DNA of 64,000 bases from Rhodospirillaceae bacterium. GTDB taxonomy: Bacteria; Pseudomonadota; Alphaproteobacteria; Rhodospirillales; Rhodospirillaceae. The stretch is taken from contig CANJRD010000010.1 of assembly GCA_947476695.1 (NCBI GenBank), positions 1-64,000 on the forward strand. Reading direction: 5' to 3'. The notes under the pieces are model-generated. The model was not told the origin of the DNA. It was given only the letters and a program-made list of their open reading frames with translations, and made no database searches. Shown piece by piece: positions 1-7,621 of the stretch. Within the stretch, counting starts at the first letter, position 1. Each line of letters opens with the position of its first letter. The position numbers were made by a program, and so were the translations under genes.

Positions 1-72
1 CCGTATCTGGCCGATAACATCCACGCCAATCATCCCCCCAGCATCCTTCCCGGCAAAAGGAAGGGACGCTGA
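1..72 (+). CDS. C-terminal end of an unidentified ORF (partial)
   Basis: Frame 1 is open from the window edge to a TGA at 70-72 and would encode the last 23 residues of a protein ending in a basic tail (KRKGR). I do not recognise the family. It lies just upstream of two direct repeats that look like the terminus of an insertion element, so it may be the end of a transposition gene; that is inference from position only. Confidence 0.3.
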   Translation, partial: PYLADNIHANHPPSILPGKRKGR

Positions 73-83
73 CACAAAGTCAG

Positions 84-139
84 AGGGGGTCAGAATTGGA
101 CGCGAAAATCGCCCCTCAGGGGGTCAAAATTGCACGCGA
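84..139. repeat. Two 22-bp direct repeats, possible IS terminus
   Basis: Positions 84-105 and 118-139 are near-identical direct repeats (20 of 22 bases). Both begin AGGGGGTCA and end ACGCGA, and they are separated by 12 bp. Multiple repeats of the GGGGGTCAAAATTG type are typical of the ends of IS21-like elements, from memory. No transposase can be assigned in the visible flank, so the element type is an inference. The unit sits immediately before the TPR/glycosyltransferase gene and probably removed its native upstream region. Confidence 0.4.
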
Positions 140-219
140 TTTTGCAGTGAGTTCGTCGAAATTCGCCCCGAACCCGGTCCCACGGTGCCTCCCGCCACCT
201 GAAGGCCAGGAGCCGCACC

Positions 220-1470
220 CTGACGACCTTCCATGACGCCATCCAACACTTCCAGGCCGGGCACCTCGCGGAGGCGGCTGCCGCCTGCGCCGCCGTCGTG
301 CAATCGGACGCCCGTCACCACGCGGCATTGAATGTACTGGGGATCATCGCCTCGCAATCGGGCGAGTTGGAGAAGGCTTGCGAATATTTCGGGCGGGCAC
401 ATGGCTTGCTGCCCTCACACGCCGAATACCGCTCGAATTTGGTCATCGCCACCGGCCATCGCGCGGAGGCGCTGTCGCGGCAGGGCGACTATGCGTCGGC
501 CTTGCCGCTGTACACCTGGCTGTTGACCGACGAGACCGACCCGGCGATGCGTGCCGGAATCACCGCACGTATTCGCGCACTGACGATGGTCGCCGCCTTG
601 CGGGACATGCGCGACCAGTTCGACCGCGCCGGGCCTCATGCGCCGCCGTCCGAACTCGTGAGTAGCGTTTACGCGCAAATCCCGGAGGCCACTGCCGCAA
701 CGACATGCGTGTTCTTCCACATCGAAAAATTCGACGCGCGGCTCATGGGCCAACTGCGCGGCCGATCCGGCGATCAGATCGATCTGCGGGATGTCCTGCG
801 CGACAGCGTGAAGGCGGCACGCCTCACAAACCCCACGTGTCGTGTTGTGATCCTCACCGATCGCCACACCGCCTTGCCGCAGATGGACGGGGCGCAGATC
901 GTGAGACTGCCGCTGCAAAGCGACCGGCTGATCTACGAGAAGACGCTCGCCTACTATGCCCTCGCCCTCAGCGCGCGGCTCACCGGGCCGATCGTCTATC
1001 TCGATACGGATATCTGCGTGAACCGCAGCTTCAGCGACTTGGACTTCACGCCATTCGACATCGCGCTGACCTACCGCTCCGACCCCGACCTTCCGGAAAT
1101 GCCGGTGAACGAAGGCGTGATCCTCGCATCATCATCCGCGGCGGCGTCGCGCTTCTTTGGGCTGTGTCTGGGAATTCACGATCTCGTCTGCGCCGCGGCA
1201 CCGGTGCGGGAACGCTACGCATTCGACATCGGCACATGGTGGGGACCTCAACTCAGCATCGCGGCGTTCTGCGATTGGCAGGTGCCACCGAAGCGGGCGG
1301 AGATCGATGATATCCGGGGCCTGCGGTGCCGTTTCCTGCCGTGCGAGCAATACAACTTCACGCCCTCGGAAATGCCGATCCGGGCGCACTTGACCGACAA
1401 ATGGATCGTACACTTCAAAGGGCCACGAAAGCATTGGATGGCCCACTACCTGGCCCAGTACCAAAGCTGA
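220..1470 (+). CDS. TPR plus GT-A-like glycosyltransferase protein, non-standard start
   Basis: The first ~75 residues form TPR-like helices (motifs such as AIQHFQAGHLAEA and ALNVLGIIASQSGELEKA). The rest resembles a nucleotide-diphospho-sugar transferase, with a DTD metal motif in YLDTDICVNRSF (coding around 1000), a conserved MPVNEGV segment and HFKGPRKHWM near the end. The reading frame is open from 151, but the only standard start is GTG at 298, which cuts the first TPR. An AGGAG at 208-212 lies 7 nt before CTG at 220, which continues as TTFHDAIQHF. The native start was therefore probably at 220, used as CTG or mutated from ATG. Glycan or protein glycosylation substrate unknown. Confidence 0.6.
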   Translation: MTTFHDAIQHFQAGHLAEAAAACAAVVQSDARHHAALNVLGIIASQSGELEKACEYFGRAHGLLPSHAEYRSNLVIATGHRAEALSRQGDYASALPLYTWLLTDETDPAMRAGITARIRALTMVAALRDMRDQFDRAGPHAPPSELVSSVYAQIPEATAATTCVFFHIEKFDARLMGQLRGRSGDQIDLRDVLRDSVKAARLTNPTCRVVILTDRHTALPQMDGAQIVRLPLQSDRLIYEKTLAYYALALSARLTGPIVYLDTDICVNRSFSDLDFTPFDIALTYRSDPDLPEMPVNEGVILASSSAAASRFFGLCLGIHDLVCAAAPVRERYAFDIGTWWGPQLSIAAFCDWQVPPKRAEIDDIRGLRCRFLPCEQYNFTPSEMPIRAHLTDKWIVHFKGPRKHWMAHYLAQYQS

Positions 1471-1609
1471 CCAGACCCATCTTTCAGGATGCCTCCGGAC
1501 GTAAAGTTCGTATGCCTTAAGTGCATAACGAGGCATGATCTCAGTGGATTAGCTGTCGACAAAGACCCGACACGACCATAGTTTCCAACGGGAACGTTTG
1601 AGCGTCGTC

Positions 1610-2623
1610 ATGAGTAACGTTAAGCAAGCGCGCATGCCGGTGGCAGTGCTCACCGGCTTTCTCGGCAGCGGGAAAACCACGCTGCTTAATCGTCTGTTGC
1701 GTCATCCCGACCTGCACGACACCGCCGTTATCGTCAACGAACTCGGCGAGATCGGGCTCGATCACCTGCTCGTGGTCGGTGGCCAAGACAACATCGTGCT
1801 GCTGAATGCTGGCTGCCTGTGCTGCGCCATGCTCGACAGTTTCAAGGAAACCCTCGCGGACATTTCCTACAAGCGCGCACGTGGCGAAGTGCCGCCCTTC
1901 GCGCGCGTCGTCGTCGAGACGACGGGCCTCGCCGATCCGGCGCCGATCCTGCAATCCCTGCTGCGCGATAGCTTTCTTAACGAGCACTACAGCCTTGGCG
2001 CGGTCGTCACGACTGTGGATGCCATCCTCGGCGACAGCGAACTCGACAAGCATCCCGAGGCGATGAAGCAGGCCGCGGTCGCCGATCATCTGATCGTTAC
2101 CAAAACCGATATGACCGGCGGCGCCTCCCCCCCGGCTCTGCTCGCGCGCCTGCGCACCATCAATCCCACCGCCGTGCTGCACGAGCGCGGCGCGGAACTG
2201 GGGCCGGATACCCTGTTCGCCGCCAGCAAGGTCATCCTCCCCGCGCATGTGCATGCGCACGGCCATCACGCCCACGACATCCACTCGGAGAGTTTCGTCA
2301 TCGAAAAGCCAGTGACATGGTCGGGCGTGGGCGGCTGGATCGATTTCGCGCGTGAGTTTTTCGGCAGCGGGCTGCTGCGCTGCAAGGGGCTGCTCGAGGT
2401 TGTTGGCGTTCCGGGGCCCGTGCTGTTGCAGGGCGTACAGACCGTGTTCGCCTCGCCGCAGCGGCTTGCGGCTTGGCCCGATGCCGATCACCGGTCACGC
2501 CTTGTTTGCATTACGCAGGGGATCGATCCCGATATCCTGCGCCGTAGTCTCACGATCCTACACGCCGAGCCCGGCACCTATCGCCCGGCCTCGTTGCGGG
2601 ATCTTCTGGCCATAACCGCGTAA
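1610..2623 (+). CDS. COG0523 / CobW-family G3E GTPase, putative metallochaperone
   Basis: The protein has a Walker A GFLGSGKTT at residues 16-24, the family-defining GCLCC metal motif at 68-72, ETTG at 103-106, a TKTD guanine-specificity motif at 164-167, and a His-rich loop near 212-225 (HVHAHGHHAHDIH). These are hallmarks of COG0523 GTPases, which deliver Zn, Co or Fe to client enzymes. ATG at 1610 gives 337 aa; an in-frame TTG at 1598 would add four residues, and neither has a strong ribosome site. It lies 31 bp upstream of a metal-dependent amidohydrolase on the same strand, so that enzyme is a plausible client (inference). Confidence 0.9.
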   Translation: MSNVKQARMPVAVLTGFLGSGKTTLLNRLLRHPDLHDTAVIVNELGEIGLDHLLVVGGQDNIVLLNAGCLCCAMLDSFKETLADISYKRARGEVPPFARVVVETTGLADPAPILQSLLRDSFLNEHYSLGAVVTTVDAILGDSELDKHPEAMKQAAVADHLIVTKTDMTGGASPPALLARLRTINPTAVLHERGAELGPDTLFAASKVILPAHVHAHGHHAHDIHSESFVIEKPVTWSGVGGWIDFAREFFGSGLLRCKGLLEVVGVPGPVLLQGVQTVFASPQRLAAWPDADHRSRLVCITQGIDPDILRRSLTILHAEPGTYRPASLRDLLAITA

Positions 2624-2654
2624 CGCGATCTCCGATCCTCAAGGGGGGCTCTTC

Positions 2655-4028
2655 ATGACGTTCGACCTCGTTCTCAAAGGCGGCACCGTGGTGTCGCCGA
2701 TCACCGGCATCGCGCAACAGGACGTCGCCATCCGCGACGGCAAGATCGCGGCGCTCCTGAGACCGGGCGAGGACGTGCCGGCGCGTCAGACCAAGGACGT
2801 GACGGGAAAGCACATCTTCCCGGGCCTGATCGATGCGCATATCCACTTCGGCTTCGCGGAAGCCATCACCGAATACACCACCGAAACGATCTATGCCGCG
2901 CAAGGCGGCTTCTCCACGGTTCTCGGTTTCTTCCTGAACAACGAGGCCTATACCGACGTCTTCAAGCGCGAGATCGAATACGCGAAGCCCCGCGCTCATG
3001 TCGATTTCGCTTTCCACTTCTCGACCGCGAGCGAGTTGCACATCGCCGAGCTTGAATCCTACGTGCGCGACTACGGCGTCACCTCGTTCAAGTACTTCAT
3101 GAACTTCAAGGGTGAAGAAGGCCGCTACCTGGGTCTCGACGGCACCGACGACGGTTATCTCTACGCCCTGCTCGAAGAAGCCGCGCGCATCGATGCGACC
3201 GTCGTGCTGCACACGGAGAACATCGAGATCGTCAGCCGCATCCGCCGCCGGATGCAGGTCGAAGGCGCGTCGACGCTGTATGACTGGAGTCAGGTAAAGC
3301 CGGCCTTCACCGAGGCCGAAAGCACCGTCCGCGCGATGTATTTCGCCGAGCACCACGGCGCGCGCATCTACATTCCGCACCTCAGCACGCGCATGGCGCT
3401 GGACGAAGTGCGTATGTGGCGGCATCGCTACGATCAGGTTTTCGTCGAGACCTGCCCGCACTATCTGACGCACGACGAGAACGCCAAGGATGGTCCGGTC
3501 GGCAAAGCCAACCCGCCGTTCCGCACCGCCGACGACGTCGCCGCGATGTGGGAAGGTCTGGCGGACGGCAGCATCGACGTGATGGCGTCGGACCACGTGC
3601 CGCGCAAGAAGGCCACCAAGGAAAAGAACATCTGGCAGGCGTCGCAGGGCTTCCCCGGTACGGCGACCATCCTGCCGGTGCTGCTGAGCGAGGGGTATCA
3701 CAAGGGCCGCCTGTCGCTGCAGCGCATCGCGCAACTTGTCACCAGCCGTCCGGCGCAGATCTTCGACCTGCCGCAGAAGGGAGATGTGCGCGTCGGCCTC
3801 GATGCCGACCTGGCCATCGTCGACCTCAACAAGGTGCGCGAGGTGAAGGCGGCCGAACTTGGCTCGTATTCGGACTACAGCCTCTATGACGGCTGGAAAT
3901 TCAAGGGATGGCCGGTCGGCACTATCGTGCGCGGCGTGCCCGTGATGGAAGACGGCAAAATCGTCGGCCCGGCCGGTCACGGCCAATATCTCCGCCGTCA
4001 ACCGCCGTCCAAACGCGCTGAGGACTAG
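2655..4028 (+). CDS. Dihydropyrimidinase/hydantoinase-like cyclic amidohydrolase
   Basis: This 457-aa amidohydrolase has the full binuclear metal set of the family: HIH at 62-64, Lys146 (carbamylation position, in TSFKYFMNFKG), His186 (VLHTEN), His242 (IPHLS) and Asp313 (SDHVP). Such enzymes hydrolyse cyclic amides (hydantoins, dihydropyrimidines, dihydroorotate). The exact substrate cannot be read from sequence. AGGGGGG at 2641-2647 precedes the ATG. It follows the COG0523 GTPase directly, probably in one transcript, and overlaps the convergent downstream gene by 4 bp. Confidence 0.85.
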   Translation: MTFDLVLKGGTVVSPITGIAQQDVAIRDGKIAALLRPGEDVPARQTKDVTGKHIFPGLIDAHIHFGFAEAITEYTTETIYAAQGGFSTVLGFFLNNEAYTDVFKREIEYAKPRAHVDFAFHFSTASELHIAELESYVRDYGVTSFKYFMNFKGEEGRYLGLDGTDDGYLYALLEEAARIDATVVLHTENIEIVSRIRRRMQVEGASTLYDWSQVKPAFTEAESTVRAMYFAEHHGARIYIPHLSTRMALDEVRMWRHRYDQVFVETCPHYLTHDENAKDGPVGKANPPFRTADDVAAMWEGLADGSIDVMASDHVPRKKATKEKNIWQASQGFPGTATILPVLLSEGYHKGRLSLQRIAQLVTSRPAQIFDLPQKGDVRVGLDADLAIVDLNKVREVKAAELGSYSDYSLYDGWKFKGWPVGTIVRGVPVMEDGKIVGPAGHGQYLRRQPPSKRAED

Positions 4029-4468
4029 ACGGTTTCCGCCTCGATCAGGTTGAGCGCCGTGAGCTCCGCCTGATCGGCAAGGCCGTCGTAGTTATTGGCC
4101 AGGCGCGCATAATTCGGGCGCATGAAGCCGGCTTCGACGTCATCCGCGATTTGTCGCAATTCCTCGGCCCTGCGGCGCCAATGCCGGGCGCGCGCTTTCA
4201 GCATGGTTGCTTCAGCCTGAGCGCTGGCAAGACCTTTGCCGTTGTCGCCGAGCGGCGGCAACTCGCGTTCGCCGAACGCGATGGCATGCCCGCCCTCCAC
4301 GGCGGCCTCGCGCGCTGCGACATCGCGCCATAGGCGCGCGATCTTGAGCAGCAGAGCGCGATTTTCGGGAGTGGTTGCTGTGACGATCAGCCGATCGCAC
4401 TCGTCGGCCAATTCGTGAGCTTCTCTTGCGGTAGGCATCCGGTCCTGCTTCAAACGACCCTTGGGCAC
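4025..4468 (-). CDS. Hypothetical helical protein with an internal duplication
   Basis: Up to 147 residues, almost entirely helical, with no signal peptide or membrane segment. Two segments look alike: near residues 14-52 (AHELADECDRL..RLWRDVAAREA) and 95-140 (HWRRRAEELRQIADDVEAG..YDGLADQAEL). The second is a motif common in small alphaproteobacterial hypotheticals. A second start at the MPTAREAHEL methionine would drop ten residues. Its stop overlaps the convergent amidohydrolase stop. Function unknown. Confidence 0.6.
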   Translation of the reverse strand: MPKGRLKQDRMPTAREAHELADECDRLIVTATTPENRALLLKIARLWRDVAAREAAVEGGHAIAFGERELPPLGDNGKGLASAQAEATMLKARARHWRRRAEELRQIADDVEAGFMRPNYARLANNYDGLADQAELTALNLIEAETV

Positions 4469-4623
4469 CGGCGTTTAGGATACCGATCGACGACGACGGA
4501 TTATCCCACAACCAGGTCCCCTGGGGGCAAGCCTTCCCGGGCCGCTATTCGCGTGATCTTTTCGGCGCGCGCGCCGGATCCGTGCGCGGCGTCGAAGTAT
4601 CACGCGGACGCGTTCGGCGCGAA

Positions 4624-4791
4624 TTAGCGCGCGAAGTGCGGTGTCGCGTTGGCCAAGTGCGTCATGATGATGCAGCGTTTCGTCAGCTCGCTGATCGAAC
4701 GATCGTCGATAATATGATTGCGCTTGATCGGCGGCGGCGGCGGGGCCTTAGCGATGACGTCGGCGATGCGATCAGGGTAAGATTTCGTCAT
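4624..4791 (-). CDS. Small hypothetical protein, 55 aa
   Basis: An ORF of 55 codons begins MTKSYPDRIADVIAKA, contains a run of five prolines around residues 17-21, and ends in PHFAR. AGGA lies 7 nt before the ATG, which supports real translation. There is no recognisable domain, signal or membrane segment. It stands alone between two longer genes. No other reading of this stretch is convincing. Confidence 0.5.
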   Translation of the reverse strand: MTKSYPDRIADVIAKAPPPPPIKRNHIIDDRSISELTKRCIIMTHLANATPHFAR

Positions 4792-4992
4792 GGTCGGTTC
4801 CTATCTGCTTCATGCGGCGGGGGAGCCCGCATTCTTACCGTTGGAGCAATCAGGACTTGACAACTCTACGGCACTCGGTCGTCAAACGCTTAAACGCGTA
4901 AGGCAGCACGGATTCCGACGGTTGTATTTCCGTTCCGGACCTCGTGCGTCCTTCGCGCAACACTCATTGGTCTGAAGTCATCAGGTTTCGAG

Positions 4993-5706
4993 ATGTGCGC
5001 CCGGGCGAAAATGGTCACCGACGTCAGCGAAATAAAAATCGCGTTCCGCATACCGGGACCGCCAATCAATGTGGCGCCGCAGTGGAACGGCGCGCCAACG
5101 CACGACTTCGCGGTGATCCGGCGAAATCCTGATACGAACCAACGTGCTCTCAATCTGTTGCGCTGGGGCCTCGTGCCGCGCTGGGCCGAAGGCGAGAAGA
5201 CCGCCTTCTCTACGATCAACGCCAAGTCCGAAACGGTGGCCACAACGCCCAGCTTTCGCGAAGCCTGGCGACAGGGTCGCCGCTGCATTGTCCCGCTGGA
5301 TGCGTTCTACGAATGGCGGACCCTGCCGGATGGAACCAAGCAGCCTTATGCTGTCAGCCGCATCGACGGTCGGCTGCTTGCGGTCGCGGGCCTCTGGGAA
5401 GGTAAGAAACTTCCGGACGGTGGCATTCTGCGCACCTTCACCATTCTCACGACGGCAGCGAATGCCCTTCTCGCGAAGCTTCACGACCGCATGCCCGTGA
5501 TCCTCGATGAGGCCGACATTCCGATGTGGCTTGGGGAGATCGACGCAAGCATCGAGGCGGTGCGCGCGCTGTTGCGGCCCTGCCCGCCCGAGCTTCTGAA
5601 ACTCACGCCGACGGACCGACGAATGTCGAATGTTCGCAATCAGGATGCGATTTATTGTCAGCCCGTGGGCGAGCCCATCACGTCAGACGCAGAGTTCTCA
5701 GCTTGA
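4993..5706 (+). CDS. SRAP-domain (YedK/HMCES family) abasic-site crosslinking protein
   Basis: 237 aa. SRAP proteins cap abasic sites in single-stranded DNA by a thiazolidine link to Cys2. Here Met-Cys opens the protein, so initiator removal exposes Cys2. The other conserved residues are present: Asn76 (STINAKSET), Glu107 (FYEWRT) and His164 (LHDRMPVIL). ATG-TGC fixes the start at 4993. It is monocistronic; the downstream small gene is on the other strand. Confidence 0.92.
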   Translation: MCARAKMVTDVSEIKIAFRIPGPPINVAPQWNGAPTHDFAVIRRNPDTNQRALNLLRWGLVPRWAEGEKTAFSTINAKSETVATTPSFREAWRQGRRCIVPLDAFYEWRTLPDGTKQPYAVSRIDGRLLAVAGLWEGKKLPDGGILRTFTILTTAANALLAKLHDRMPVILDEADIPMWLGEIDASIEAVRALLRPCPPELLKLTPTDRRMSNVRNQDAIYCQPVGEPITSDAEFSA

Positions 5707-5727
5707 GCGCGGAAACTTTGAACAGGC

Positions 5728-5877
5728 TCAGCGATAGAGCCGCTGCATCATGAGTCGGAGACGACGCTCCGCGTGCCGGAGGTAAAGCTGATGGGCCACC
5801 ACCCAAAGGCAGAGGCCCGCACCGGTCAGAACCCCTAGAAGGCCGAGCACTTCCGAGAAGTGGATCGAGGTATCCAT
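5728..5877 (-). CDS. 49-aa single-pass membrane protein under an EcfG-type promoter
   Basis: A short ORF encodes 49 residues: a polar start (MDTSIHFSE), one hydrophobic segment at about 10-28 (LGLLGVLTGAGLCLWVVA) and a strongly basic C-terminal half (RHAERRLRL). About 55 bp upstream on the same strand lies a perfect EcfG-type promoter (5932-5956), so I infer a general-stress-response membrane peptide. No family recognised. Confidence 0.6.
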   Translation of the reverse strand: MDTSIHFSEVLGLLGVLTGAGLCLWVVAHQLYLRHAERRLRLMMQRLYR

Positions 5878-5931
5878 ACACGCCGTATCCCAGTCCTAAT
5901 GCGGAATCCGTGATGGTATCCGCTCAACGAC

Positions 5932-5956
5932 AACGGAGCCTGACCGCCTAGGTTCC
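5932..5956 (-). promoter_or_regulatory. EcfG-type promoter for the 49-aa membrane gene
   Basis: On the minus strand GGAAC (5956-5952) is followed after 16 bp by CGTT (5935-5932). This matches the alphaproteobacterial EcfG consensus GGAAC-N16/17-CGTT exactly. The predicted start of transcription, near 5925, is about 50 bp before the ATG at 5877. Confidence 0.7.
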
Positions 5957-6045
5957 GATGCGGGCATGAGAAATCTGAGCTACGACGTTGATGACACAGC
6001 AAAAAGTTGAATGCCTTTGGCTGTTCACCCGGCATGCGTCTCATC

Positions 6046-6071
6046 CGAACCCTGTGTGCTTCCCCCGCGTT
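6046..6071 (+). promoter_or_regulatory. Imperfect EcfG-type promoter candidate
   Basis: CGAAC (one mismatch to GGAAC), 17 bp, then a perfect CGTT at 6068-6071. It lies 40 bp upstream of the small hydrophilic gene at 6111, close to a stress-regulator locus. The -35 mismatch keeps this tentative. Confidence 0.4.
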
Positions 6072-6110
6072 ATGCCTGGGAGATTCCACTTCACACCTAG
6101 GAGATTGGTT

Positions 6111-6308
6111 ATGGGCCAGCAGCGCAACGAAGGCGAAGGCAACCGCACCGCCGATAAGCAATATGTCGACGCGACCAAGCGCTTCATCGACGAAGGCAAG
6201 GTTGAGCCCGCGGCCGAGCAAGCCAAGAAGGCGGTGGAGTCTGCGGAAGGCGCGGAACTGCGTAAGGCTGAGGAAAAGGCCAAGAAGCCCGGCCACGGCG
6301 AGCAGTAA
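6111..6308 (+). CDS. Small hydrophilic, Lys/Glu/Ala-rich protein, 65 aa
   Basis: ATG at 6111 is preceded by AGGAG at 6099-6103; the frame is open further upstream but without that signal. The product is highly charged and helical (YVDATKRFIDEGKVEPAAEQAKKAVES, given here from the middle of the protein). It ends just before an intrinsic terminator. Such small hydrophilic proteins are common stress products in alphaproteobacteria, but I cannot name a domain. Position beside nepR-ecfG and a possible EcfG promoter suggest a stress role. Confidence 0.6.
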   Translation: MGQQRNEGEGNRTADKQYVDATKRFIDEGKVEPAAEQAKKAVESAEGAELRKAEEKAKKPGHGEQ

Positions 6309-6336
6309 CGCCCGACAGTTCGGGTCTAAAACAGCG

Positions 6337-6368
6337 AAGGGCCGGTCCCCCAGGGGCCGGCCCTTTCG
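6337..6368 (+). terminator. Intrinsic terminator after the 65-aa gene
   Basis: A GC-rich stem (AAGGGCCGG pairing with CCGGCCCTT) with further inner C/G pairing is followed by TTT. It sits 28 bp after the stop at 6308 and also faces the end of nepR, so it may act in both directions. Confidence 0.7.
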
Positions 6369-6396
6369 TATGTGAGACGGCCCTGCGGCCGTTCGA

Positions 6397-6594
6397 TCAT
6401 TTCTTTTCGACGTGCTTATCGAGTTCGGCGATCACTTTGAGCAAGTCATCGGGAATTGGCTCGGCGGTCACCGAGTCAAACATCTCATGCAGCTTCCGCT
6501 CCAGCCACGTGTCGAACGCGGCACTCGTGCCACCTCCCGACTTCGATGCTTTCGCAGGCCGCGATCCGCCCTTTTGCTGCTTCTTATCGACCAT
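6397..6594 (-). CDS. nepR: NepR-family anti-sigma factor
   Basis: NepR binds and inhibits EcfG until phosphorylated PhyR displaces it. The C-terminal half carries the family pattern: a helix WLERKLHEMFDSV, then EPIPDDLLKVIAELD. The N-terminus is a disordered Lys/Ser/Gly stretch, as usual. ATG at 6594 gives 65 aa; an in-frame TTG at 6633 would add 13 residues. It lies 125 bp downstream of ecfG on the same strand, the usual co-transcribed arrangement. PhyR is not in this window. Confidence 0.85.
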   Translation of the reverse strand: MVDKKQQKGGSRPAKASKSGGGTSAAFDTWLERKLHEMFDSVTAEPIPDDLLKVIAELDKHVEKK

Positions 6595-6719
6595 CGCCGG
6601 CTGTGACCAGGGCTCGAGCGGATCTAACGACAAGCCCCTGAGAGAACACGCTCTCAGCCTTACGCGAAGGCTGCGAATCCCGCATTCGTCAGTGTAGTTG
6701 ACGCGGAAATATCACGCAA

Positions 6720-7277
6720 TCAGGAGGGTGCGTGAACTTCGTTCCCGCGTGACGGTGCCGTTGGGTGGTCTGTGGCGATCTCGCCAACCCCCAAGTCTTC
6801 GCCCATCACGAGCGCCTGCATATGACGACGGGCGCGCCACAGGCGACTTTTGATCGTCCCGACCGAGCATCCAACGGATTCGGCGGCTTCCTCACAGCTG
6901 AGGCCGCTGGCACAGATGAGGATCAGCACTTCGCGCTGCGCGGATTGCAGATCGTCCATCGCCTGAATGATCTCGCGGGTCAGGACCTTGTCGTCCTGCT
7001 CGCCGCTGCGGGACATCAATTCTTCCGGGATGTCGTCCAGATGGATCGGGCGGCGCTTCGAGCGACGCAGCGTGCTGATGTATTCGTTCCGCAGGATTCG
7101 ATACATCCACGCCGTGAAGTTCGTGCCCATGGCGAACTGGGACTGGGCGCGCAGCGCGCGCAAAGCCGTTTCCTGCAGCAAGTCCTCGGCCGCCGAACGA
7201 TCGCGCGTCAGCATGATCGCATAGGCCCGCAGGCGCGGCAGGTGATCGGTGAGCATGGCGTGGAATTCGTTGGACAT
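6720..7277 (-). CDS. ecfG: EcfG-type ECF sigma factor of the general stress response
   Basis: 185 aa when started at MSNEFHAML. Region sigma-2 covers about residues 10-75 (AEDLLQETALRALRAQSQF, then NFTAWMYRILRNEYI). Sigma-4 covers about 120-170, with a helix-turn-helix (CEEAAESVGCSVGTIKSRL). The short linker and following nepR identify the EcfG group. The frame stays open upstream to 7700, but that part has no homology signal. EcfG-type promoters near several neighbouring genes are its likely targets. Confidence 0.9.
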   Translation of the reverse strand: MSNEFHAMLTDHLPRLRAYAIMLTRDRSAAEDLLQETALRALRAQSQFAMGTNFTAWMYRILRNEYISTLRRSKRRPIHLDDIPEELMSRSGEQDDKVLTREIIQAMDDLQSAQREVLILICASGLSCEEAAESVGCSVGTIKSRLWRARRHMQALVMGEDLGVGEIATDHPTAPSRGNEVHAPS

Positions 7278-7591
7278 ATCGGTGCTCGCTAAGGTTCGTT
7301 TCGTTAACTTGTTAAAAGCACAGTACAAAGCTTCGGCCGCCACATCCCCAACAATTCTGAGAAAAATGCGATAAATCCGGCAGTTCGCTGAAAAATAGGC
7401 AAAATAGATTGTTAAAAAACGCCGTCGGCCTGTGGATAACTGGGAGGGATCTACGAGGTGGAGGCTGGTTCTTGGCGTTAACCGGGGGCCACAACACCAA
7501 GTACCAATTTGAATATTTGAGCCTGCCCGACTCCGCACGCGGAAGGATTGCCGCAGCGTCTGGCCCGTACGCGGAATAGCCGTGTTAGTCG

Positions 7592-7615
7592 GGAACAAAA
7601 ATGTCCAGCATCGTT
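7592..7615 (+). promoter_or_regulatory. EcfG-like promoter (15-bp spacer) facing the structured intergenic RNA
   Basis: GGAAC at 7592-7596, then 15 bp, then CGTT at 7612-7615 on the plus strand, opposite to ecfG and the kinase. Both boxes are perfect; the spacer is 1 bp below the usual 16-17. It sits just upstream of a run of stem-loops ending in an intrinsic terminator. Confidence 0.5.
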
Positions 7616-7621
7616 CTATTG

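Noticed and set aside
2550-4001. 483-codon minus-strand ORF opposite the amidohydrolase
   Set aside because: Antisense of a gene with all catalytic residues in place; no domain of its own.
7278-7400. EcfG promoter directly upstream of ecfG on the minus strand
   Set aside because: No GGAAC with CGTT at the right spacing in this orientation, so autoregulation is not supported by sequence here.
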